Shown: one piece after another, positions 53,654 through 59,917 of the stretch | Layout of the letters: each line of letters opens with the position of its first letter | Numbering within the stretch: the stretch's first letter is position 1 | Origin: CAYTZH01 sp964442285 | GTDB lineage: Bacteria > Myxococcota_A > UBA9160 > JAFDET01 | Direction of reading: 5' to 3' | NCBI GenBank assembly: GCA_964442285.1 | Contig: CAYTZH010000033.1 | Location: forward strand, 1 to 59,917 | DNA length: 59,917 nucleotides | Position numbers and translations under genes: made by a program | Notes under the pieces: model-generated | Told to the model about the DNA's origin: nothing | Seen by the model: only the letters and a program-made list of their open reading frames with translations | Database searches by the model: none

Positions 53654-54634
53654 GTGTTGGCTTTCGAAGGACTGCTCCTGTTCCTCGGGCTCTTCCTCCT
53701 GGTCGGGGGAGCCGAGGCGCTCGTGCGCGGCAGCTCCGGGCTGGCTCGGGACCTGGGCGTGTCGCCCCTGGTCGTGGGACTGACGGTGGTCGCCTTCGGG
53801 ACCAGCGCGCCGGAGCTGGCCGTCAACCTGGACGCCTCCCTCCGCGACGAGGGCGAGCTCTGCTTCGGCAACATCATGGGCTCCAACATCGCCAACATCG
53901 GACTCGTGATCGGCATCTTCGCGATGCTGCGACCCATTCCCGTGGAGGGCGCCATCATCCGGCGCGAGGTGCCCATGATGCTGGTCGCCACCGCGGTGGC
54001 GGCGGTCATGGGCCTGTCGGGCGATGCGGGCGGCCGGAGCTACGCGCGCCAGGAGGGCGTGGTGCTCCTCCTGCTGTTCGCCGTGTTCCTCTACTACACG
54101 ATCTCCGACGTGTTCCGACAGCGGGGTGCCGACCCCTTCGTGGTGCAGACCCACCTGGCGGCGCCGGATCGGATGTGGGGCTCGGTCCGACTGAACGTCG
54201 CCCTCGCCGTGGGGGGGCTCGTGGCCCTGGTGGGTGGCGCCGAGCTCACGGTGACGGCGGCCGTCGACCTGGCCGAGGCCTTCGGTGTGTCCCAGGTGGT
54301 GATCGGCATCACCCTGGTCGCCCTCGGCACGAGCCTGCCGGAGCTGGTGACCGGGGTCGTCGCCGCCCTGCGGGCCCAGACCGACCTGGCCGTCGGCAAC
54401 ATCGTCGGCTCGAACATCTTCAACCTGCTCTTCATCATGGGCGTGAGCGCCAGCGTCCGCTCCGTGCCGGTGCCCGACGGGGGGGGCATCGACCTCGCCG
54501 TGCTGATCGCTCTCTCGGCGCTGCTGCTCTTCGTGTGCACCTCCCACCGCCGGCGCATCATCCGCCACGAGGCCGGACTGCTGCTGCTCATCTACGCGTC
54601 GTTCGTGGGCTGGCGCATCCTGGGCGGTGGCTGA
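53654..54634 (+). CDS. calcium/sodium antiporter (CaCA, YrbG-like)
   Basis: A 326-residue membrane protein with two inverted repeats of about five helices. The alpha-repeats are VAFGTSAPELAVNLDASL with GNIMGSNIANIGLV, and VALGTSLPELVTGVVAAL with GNIVGSNIFNLLFI. These contain the acidic ion ligands. It exchanges Ca2+ for Na+ or H+ at the inner membrane. The GTG at 53654 was preferred over the GTG at 53633 because the first helix then starts promptly; a -10-like TACAGT lies just upstream. Confidence 0.92.
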   Translation: MLAFEGLLLFLGLFLLVGGAEALVRGSSGLARDLGVSPLVVGLTVVAFGTSAPELAVNLDASLRDEGELCFGNIMGSNIANIGLVIGIFAMLRPIPVEGAIIRREVPMMLVATAVAAVMGLSGDAGGRSYARQEGVVLLLLFAVFLYYTISDVFRQRGADPFVVQTHLAAPDRMWGSVRLNVALAVGGLVALVGGAELTVTAAVDLAEAFGVSQVVIGITLVALGTSLPELVTGVVAALRAQTDLAVGNIVGSNIFNLLFIMGVSASVRSVPVPDGGGIDLAVLIALSALLLFVCTSHRRRIIRHEAGLLLLIYASFVGWRILGGG

Positions 54635-54655
54635 TCCCGCCCGGGCCGTCCGCCG

Positions 54656-57277
54656 CTAATCGCGCCGCGGATCCCGGATCCCCAGCAGCGCCGGCAACAC
54701 CACCAGGTTGCACACCAGGGTGAGCACCATGCCCACCACCAGCAGCAGGCCCAGGCTGCGCAACCCGCGGTGGGACGACGACGCCAGCGTGCCGAAGCTC
54801 GCGATGGTGGTGAGGGCGCTGAAGAACACGGCGCGGGCCGTGGGCGTTCCGATCAGCTGCCCCGCCTCGCCCAGGGCGCGCGCCCGGTTCACCAGATGGA
54901 CGCCGCTGTCGACGCCCATCCCCAGGAGCAGGGGGATCACGATGACGTTGACGAAGTTGAAGGGCCAGCCCAGGAGCACCATGGCGCCGCCGGTGAGCGA
55001 CGCGCCCAGCAGGAGCGGCGCCAGGGCGTAGGCCGTGTCGCGCAGCCGCCGCCACAGCAGCCAGATCAGCAGGGCGATGGCCGTGATGGAGAGGAGCAGG
55101 GCCTCGCGCAGGGAGGCGGCGGTGGCGACGCCGAGCTCGTGGATGTTCACGGCGAGCCCCGTCGCCTCGGGAGACACCGCCCGCACCGCCTCCACGAAGC
55201 GCGTGAGGGACTCGCGCTCGCCGACGTTCTCGCGGGGGAAGACCTGGACCCGGGCATGGCCGTCGGCGGCGAGCATGCGCCGGACGAGCTCGTCGGGGAG
55301 CTGCTCCAGGCCGACCGGCTCGGCTTGCAGCGCGTCGCGGACGCGATCGAGCTGGTTCGGCAGGCCCGCGAGGAGCGTGCGCTCCAGCGTGGCCAGGGCC
55401 TCCTCTGCGTCCGGGTCGGTCTCCACCCGTTCGAGGAAGCGGGTGAGCTCGTCCCGGAGCAGGGCGGCGCTCGAGGCAAAGGGCGAGTGGCTCTCCTCGA
55501 GCCAGGGCTGGTCCAGGTAGTCGCGCAGGTCGGCCAGGGCCTGGATCTGGGTCTCGATGCTCGGTGGCGGCTCCGGCAGCCCCACGCTCGTGGGGGTGTC
55601 GAAGATCAGGGCCAGGTCCGACAGGATCTCGAGCTTCTCCTCCTGGTCCGCCGGCACGTAGTCGGCCAGGGTCACGGCCTGCTCCACCGCGGGCAGCTCC
55701 CGCAGCGTCTCGGCCAGGCCGCGGGCCGCGTCCAGGTCGGGTGCGAGCAGGTCGATCTGCCAGGGCGAGTTCTGGCTCTCCGCGAGCAGGTCGTCGAAGG
55801 CCTGCACCGACTCGGTCCCCGGATCGCGCAGCAGGATGACGTTGGAGTCGAAGCGGATCCGCGGCAGCAGGCCCACCGCGACGACGCCCAGCACCGCCGC
55901 CGTGATGCACACCAGGGCCGGGTGCAGGCGGAAGGCGTCGTAGGCGGCCAGCCCGAAGGGGCGGCCGCCCGGGCTGGATCCCACGTCGCCCCGGAGCCAG
56001 CGGCTCAGGAGGGCCGGGAACAGGGTCACGGTGAGCGCAAAGATCACGAACATGCCCGTCCCCGAGATGAGTCCGAGCTCGCCGACGCCGCGGAAGTCGG
56101 TGGGGACGAAGGCGTAGAAGCCGATCGCGGTCGTGAGCGTACACAGGGCGAGGGAGGCGCCGATGCTGCGCACCGCCTCGTCCATGGCCTCGCGGTGACC
56201 TCCGCCGCGGCGGCGCGCGTCGGCGTAGTGGACGCCCAGGTGGATCCCGAAATCCACGCCGAGGCCCACGAAGAGCACCGCGAAGGCGATCGACACGAGA
56301 TTGAGGCGACCCACGGCGGCGGTGGCGAAGGCCGCGGTCCAGATCAGGCCGACCACGAGGGTTACGCCGGCGGCCGTGACCAGCCGCCAGGAGCGGAAGG
56401 CCAGGCTCAACACGGCGATCACGAGCAACATGGAGCCCACGCCGGCGACGCCCACGTCCCAGAGCAGTCCGAGCATCTCCTCCTGGCTCAGCACCGGGTT
56501 CCCGGTCAGGCGGATGCGCACGCCGCGATCCGGGGTGAGCCCGAGGTCGTCCGCGGCCTCGCGCACCACGTCCACCACGGGCCCCGCCGGTAGCAGCTGG
56601 TCGAAGTCCAGCCTCGCGTCCAGCACGAGGACCCGGCGGGTCGACGGGTCGAGGGCGGAGCCCTCGAGGAGGATCTCCTCCCAGGAGATCCACACCGGGG
56701 TCTCCGCGTAGACCGCCACCGTGGCGTGTCGAAAGCGCTCCAGGATGGCGGGCCACTCGTCCAGGTCGGTCTCGCCCTGCTCGAGCCCCAGGCGGATCAG
56801 GCGGGAGAGGTTCGCCAGGGTGGGATCGGCGGTGAGGGCGCTCAGGACGGGCTGGACGCGGGTGAGCTGCTCCGCGAGGAGGTCGAGCTCGTCCACGTCC
56901 TGGTACAGGAGCCCGTGGCGCTCGAAGAACCGACCCGCCCCGGGAACGAACACGTCCCGGAACAGGGCGGGCTGCTCCCGGAGCCGGGTCGCCAGGGCGT
57001 CGGCGGCTTCCCGGGCGAGCTCCGGGGTCTCGGCGTCCACCACGACCAGGATCGCGTCGTCCAGGGTGGGGAAGCGTTCGGAGAACGCCTGCCAGATCTG
57101 CCGGAACGGGACGTCCTCGGCCAGGAGCTTCTTGTTGTCGGCGTCGACGCCGAAGTTCGCGACGGTGTAGATCAGCAGCAGGCCGGTGAGGCCCAGCACC
57201 CCGGCGAGCACGCGGCCCGCGCGGCGCTCCACCCACGTGATCCAGGCGCCCAGCAGGGCGCCCACCCGCTCCTCCAA
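54656..57277 (-). CDS. HpnN-like RND/MMPL family transporter
   Basis: An 873-residue RND protein with twelve predicted helices. After the first helix, NFGVDADNKKLLAEDVPFRQ is typical of HpnN hopanoid transporters. The duplicated MMPL membrane halves carry FVGLGVDFGIHLGVHYADA and LLLGMGVDSGVHLVNRARA, with the proton-relay Asp. Two large periplasmic domains lie between. HpnN moves hopanoids to the outer membrane; related proteins move other hydrophobic lipids. No hopanoid biosynthesis genes are in the window, so the cargo is open. The start is TTG. The aldo/keto reductase gene is 93 bases upstream on the same strand. Confidence 0.88.
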   Translation of the reverse strand: MEERVGALLGAWITWVERRAGRVLAGVLGLTGLLLIYTVANFGVDADNKKLLAEDVPFRQIWQAFSERFPTLDDAILVVVDAETPELAREAADALATRLREQPALFRDVFVPGAGRFFERHGLLYQDVDELDLLAEQLTRVQPVLSALTADPTLANLSRLIRLGLEQGETDLDEWPAILERFRHATVAVYAETPVWISWEEILLEGSALDPSTRRVLVLDARLDFDQLLPAGPVVDVVREAADDLGLTPDRGVRIRLTGNPVLSQEEMLGLLWDVGVAGVGSMLLVIAVLSLAFRSWRLVTAAGVTLVVGLIWTAAFATAAVGRLNLVSIAFAVLFVGLGVDFGIHLGVHYADARRRGGGHREAMDEAVRSIGASLALCTLTTAIGFYAFVPTDFRGVGELGLISGTGMFVIFALTVTLFPALLSRWLRGDVGSSPGGRPFGLAAYDAFRLHPALVCITAAVLGVVAVGLLPRIRFDSNVILLRDPGTESVQAFDDLLAESQNSPWQIDLLAPDLDAARGLAETLRELPAVEQAVTLADYVPADQEEKLEILSDLALIFDTPTSVGLPEPPPSIETQIQALADLRDYLDQPWLEESHSPFASSAALLRDELTRFLERVETDPDAEEALATLERTLLAGLPNQLDRVRDALQAEPVGLEQLPDELVRRMLAADGHARVQVFPRENVGERESLTRFVEAVRAVSPEATGLAVNIHELGVATAASLREALLLSITAIALLIWLLWRRLRDTAYALAPLLLGASLTGGAMVLLGWPFNFVNVIVIPLLLGMGVDSGVHLVNRARALGEAGQLIGTPTARAVFFSALTTIASFGTLASSSHRGLRSLGLLLVVGMVLTLVCNLVVLPALLGIRDPRRD

Positions 57278-57370
57278 GGTCCCCGGTCCCCCCCGCGGCG
57301 CGCCAGCCCGGCGCTGGCGAGAGTGTAACGACGCCGCGGCCGCTCGCCGCGAGGCCGCGGCGGGCCGATC

Positions 57371-58936
57371 TCAGCCCAGGCGGAGCAGCCGATGGGCCTC
57401 GCTGGTGCGGGTGGGGATGTCCACGCCCAGGGGGCAGCTCCCCAGGCACGGGGCGTCGCAGCCCGCGCAGGCGGAGGCGTCGCGGGAGAGCTGCGCGTAC
57501 TGCTGCACGGCCAGCTTCTCCCAGCCGTAGTCCTCGAAGTACATCCGGTGCCGCAGCACCGTGTCGATCGGAACGCCCTCGGGGCAGGCGTCCAGGCACA
57601 CCCCGCAGTGGGGCGCGCAGTAGGTGCCGGCGCTCGCCCGGTCGTAGCGGCGCAGGACCTCCGCGTCGGCGGCCGTGAAGGGCTTGCCCGAGGCGTGGAG
57701 GAACTCGTCGACGTGCTGGAGCTGGAAGAAGGACACCACCGCGCAGGAGACGTCGGGATCGGAGAGCGACCACTTGAGCGCGGCCTGGGCATAGGAATCG
57801 GCGTGGGGCTGGAAGTCCTCGAGACCGCGGTGCTTGGCGCCCTTGAGGGTCTTCATGGCCACCACGCCCATGTCCTGCTCGGTCCGGGCGCGGTGGATCA
57901 CGTCCTTGATCCGGGGCCAGATGCCGTGGTGGTAGGCCAGCATCATCACGTCGAAGCGTCCCGAGGCGATCGCCCGATCCGCCACCTCGACGAGGCGCGG
58001 CGTGTGGCTCGAGAAGCCCAGGAAGCGGACCTTGCCCTCCTCCTTCAGGCGGTCGAAGGCCTCGTGGACGTTCGGGTCCATGAGCCGGTCCACCTCGTCG
58101 CAGGAGTGCACGTGGACCAGGTCCACGTAGTCGAGCCCGAGGCGGCCCAGGCTGCTCTCGATGGCCTGCTTGTAGTCGACCACCGACGTGCCCGTGGGCA
58201 GGTGCCCCTTGGGCGTGCAGAACTTGGTGGCCACGAAGATGGAGTCGCGGGGGACGCCGGCGATCGCGCGTCCCATGGTCTGCTCGCTCCCCGACCCGGA
58301 GTAGTCCGGCGACGTATCGAAGTAGTTGACGCCCCGCTCGAGCACCTGGCGGGCGATGGTCTCGCCCTCGTCGCCGCTGATGCGCCCGGTGCCGAGGACG
58401 ATGTCGGACACCCGCCAGTCGGTGCGGCCGAGCCGGCGATGGCTGCGGATGCGGCTGCCGTCCCAGGACGCCTTGTCCTCGGGATGGGTGTAGGGCGCGG
58501 GGACGAAGATCTGGCCGGCGACCTCCTGCCAGCCGTAGCCCCCGTTGCCGATCCCCCGGAACGCCCGGGCGGCGCCGGCCGCGCCACCCAGCGCCAGGGC
58601 CCCGACGGCGGTTCCGGCGCCCGCCGCCGCGCCCGTGAGGAAGCTCCGCCGCGCCGGGTCGCCGGGCGCCTTCTGGCCGCGTACCGCCGCGCGCACCCAC
58701 ACGAAGCCGAGAATCGCGACGAGCAGCACCAGGCTGAGCCCGAAGGCGATGCCCGCTGCGGTCATCCCGATGTCGGGGACCAGGAGGCGCCCGATCGGGT
58801 CCATCACCGCGCCGAGGGGGAACCCGCTCGGATCGAGCCCGATGGCGGCCTGATAGAAGTAGTGGCCGAAGCCGAAGAAGCCCACGGCCAGGGCGAGGGC
58901 GAGGGAAGCGAGCGCCGCGACGATCGGTCGGTTCAT
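57371..58936 (-). CDS. membrane-anchored aldo/keto reductase with 4Fe-4S ferredoxin tail
   Basis: A 521-residue three-part protein. Two N-terminal helices (about 5-28 and 58-82) precede DPARRSFLTGAAAG, a Tat-like RR motif at 96-97 with a hydrophobic stretch. The aldo/keto reductase barrel follows (LGRTDWRVSDIVLGTG, NYFDTSPDYSGSGSEQ, FVATKFC, LVHVHSCD). It ends with cysteine clusters CAPHCGVCLDACP and CAGCDAPCLGSCP, enough for two [4Fe-4S] centres. GGGAGAG precedes the ATG. It may connect a membrane electron carrier to carbonyl reduction. It precedes the HpnN-like gene. Confidence 0.85.
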   Translation of the reverse strand: MNRPIVAALASLALALAVGFFGFGHYFYQAAIGLDPSGFPLGAVMDPIGRLLVPDIGMTAAGIAFGLSLVLLVAILGFVWVRAAVRGQKAPGDPARRSFLTGAAAGAGTAVGALALGGAAGAARAFRGIGNGGYGWQEVAGQIFVPAPYTHPEDKASWDGSRIRSHRRLGRTDWRVSDIVLGTGRISGDEGETIARQVLERGVNYFDTSPDYSGSGSEQTMGRAIAGVPRDSIFVATKFCTPKGHLPTGTSVVDYKQAIESSLGRLGLDYVDLVHVHSCDEVDRLMDPNVHEAFDRLKEEGKVRFLGFSSHTPRLVEVADRAIASGRFDVMMLAYHHGIWPRIKDVIHRARTEQDMGVVAMKTLKGAKHRGLEDFQPHADSYAQAALKWSLSDPDVSCAVVSFFQLQHVDEFLHASGKPFTAADAEVLRRYDRASAGTYCAPHCGVCLDACPEGVPIDTVLRHRMYFEDYGWEKLAVQQYAQLSRDASACAGCDAPCLGSCPLGVDIPTRTSEAHRLLRLG

Positions 58937-59062
58937 CGGGTCTCTCCCAGGGGCGGGTCGGTGGCAGACGCCGCAAGCCTACGCCGCCCGTGACGCCGCC
59001 GCGAGCCCGGGATCGCGACGGCGACCCTCCGGGGGAGCGGGCTCGCGTGGGTCAGGGCGGGG

Positions 59063-59917
59063 TCAGGCGAGGCCCCAGGGCGTGAGGCGCCAGTACCACG
59101 CGCCGAGCAGCAGCAGCAGCCCCGCGACGGCAACAGCGGCGTAGTGCAGTCGGCTGCGGGGCGCCGGGGCGCGAAAGCCCGTCACCACCAGCACCGGCAG
59201 CGCCAGGGCGAAGGGGCTCATCAGGAGCGGAAGCCAGGCCAGCAGCCGCAGCCGCGGCGGGATCTCGGCCATCAGCGTCCAGATGTCGGGATCCCGGGCG
59301 AGCGCCCCGAGTCCCCCGATCAGCCCGAGTCCACCCAGACAGACCCCCCAGAGCGTGAGCCGCGCCCAGGGGCCGGCCGGGCTCGGCTCGCCCCCGCCCA
59401 GCAGGCGGCCGAGGAGCGCGATCACCTCCCCGAGCAGGCTCGCGGCCAGCAGCAGCAGCACCCCGACGGCTACCAGGGCGTGGTTGCGTGGGCTCTCCCA
59501 GGCAGAGATGCGGTCGAGCGCGTAGCTCTCGACGAACAGGCGCCGGGCCCGACCCGTGGCGTCGGTCTCGAAGGCGGCCTGGGTGTTCCCGTCCGGTGTG
59601 GCGAAGCGCTCTGGTCCCACCTCCACCAGTCGACGCGGTGGGGCGTTCGAGAGGGGGCCGGGCGCGACCCGCAGCGCGCCGTCGTCGTCGAGGCTGACGC
59701 TCACCTCCATCAGCAGAGCGGAGAGCTTGAGGAAGTCGCTGCGCACCCGTCGATTGGGCAGGTAGGTCCCCTCGTAGCGCGCTGCGCGCTGCCTGAAGTC
59801 CGCCGGCGACTGCAGCGGGGCGGAAGTGGGCGTCGGCCCGAGCCGGTCCCACAGCGCCTCGCCCAACGCCTCGAAGAAGGGGCCGTGGAAGTCGTGGTTG
59901 GTGGAGACGAACCAGCC
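59063..59917 (-). CDS. serine hydrolase (beta-lactamase family), C-terminal part, truncated by window edge
   Basis: The frame is open to the right edge, so the gene's N-terminal catalytic part is outside the window. The visible start GWFVSTNHDFHGPFFEAL resembles the end of the catalytic domain of class C beta-lactamase-like serine hydrolases. A beta-rich domain (RYEGTYLPNRRVRSDFLKL, VGPERFATPDG) and four predicted transmembrane helices follow (HALVAVGVLLLLAASLLGE, WGVCLGGLGLIGGLGAL and two more). This C-terminal membrane extension occurs in some family members. The TTG at 59866 is internal, not the real start. Confidence 0.7.
   Translation of the reverse strand, partial: GWFVSTNHDFHGPFFEALGEALWDRLGPTPTSAPLQSPADFRQRAARYEGTYLPNRRVRSDFLKLSALLMEVSVSLDDDGALRVAPGPLSNAPPRRLVEVGPERFATPDGNTQAAFETDATGRARRLFVESYALDRISAWESPRNHALVAVGVLLLLAASLLGEVIALLGRLLGGGEPSPAGPWARLTLWGVCLGGLGLIGGLGALARDPDIWTLMAEIPPRLRLLAWLPLLMSPFALALPVLVVTGFRAPAPRSRLHYAAVAVAGLLLLLGAWYWRLTPWGLA

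Noticed and set aside
54588..58976. 1462-residue leftward open frame
   Set aside because: Out-of-frame shadow of the HpnN-like and aldo/keto reductase genes, with Arg/Gly/Ala-rich composition and no recognisable domain.

Overview
The window is about 72% GC and densely packed with genes. It reads as a piece of a Gram-negative, probably aerobic and metabolically versatile bacterium. Outer-membrane and periplasmic features (a DUF1302-type barrel, an HpnN-like RND protein, a MauG-type dihaem cytochrome), leucyl/phenylalanyl-tRNA transferase, PQQ biosynthesis, trehalose synthesis and acyl-CoA chemistry together suggest an uncultivated deltaproteobacterial, Myxococcota-like or Binatota-like lineage. 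That placement is inference, since no rRNA or tRNA gene was seen. Three runs of exactly 100 N are scaffold joins. Two of them are flanked by identical 55-base sequences, as expected where a k=55 assembly graph was broken at tandem repeats.

Left part (1-12 kb): a NarL-type response regulator, a small TOPRIM-like protein, a CBS-pair protein and a flippase-like membrane protein. Next come a zinc alcohol dehydrogenase coupled to aat, and a leftward DUF3604-HupE pair. After them is a rightward unit of a P450-like protein lacking the haem cysteine, a Crp-family regulator and a SnoaL-like protein, preceded by two Crp-type palindromes 22 bases apart. An MFS transporter and a Gfo/Idh oxidoreductase follow.

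Acyl-CoA part (12.9-22.4 kb): a tightly overlapping operon of an alpha/beta hydrolase, a thiolase-fold protein without either thiolase cysteine (Ltp2-aldolase-like), DUF35, a PHP phosphoesterase and two MaoC-type hotdog subunits. It is followed by a DUF1302 outer-membrane protein, an SDR, a nitroreductase, a SRPBCC protein, an enoyl-CoA hydratase/isomerase, a haloalkane dehalogenase with its full catalytic set, and an ABM-domain protein.

Middle part (22.4-37.8 kb): a REC-like/PilZ/PilZ protein with a 12-residue repeat linker, a CPBP protease, AlgH/YqgE, a putative diiron protein next to an ABC1 kinase, and glutathione-dependent formaldehyde dehydrogenase. A 565-base intergenic region then carries a consensus sigma-54 promoter, palindromes and hairpin-forming repeats. 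A leftward operon follows: fused otsA-otsB, a secreted SBBP propeller and a secreted repeat protein. After that come an alkylsulfatase-like hydrolase, a two-hotdog MaoC protein and a GT39 membrane glycosyltransferase.

Right part (37.7-59.9 kb): pqqB, a fused pqqCD and pqqE, coupled by TTGA overlaps and with no pqqA nearby. Diverging from them is ileS, whose product carries a large extra segment after its KMSKS-type loop, then fdhD, a YdeP-type molybdoenzyme and threonine aldolase. An AAA ATPase, a MauG-type peroxidase, mutM, rqcH and a Ca2+/Na+ antiporter follow. The leftward strand at the end holds the HpnN-like RND protein, a membrane-anchored aldo/keto reductase with ferredoxin-like clusters, and the C-terminal part of a serine hydrolase cut by the window edge.
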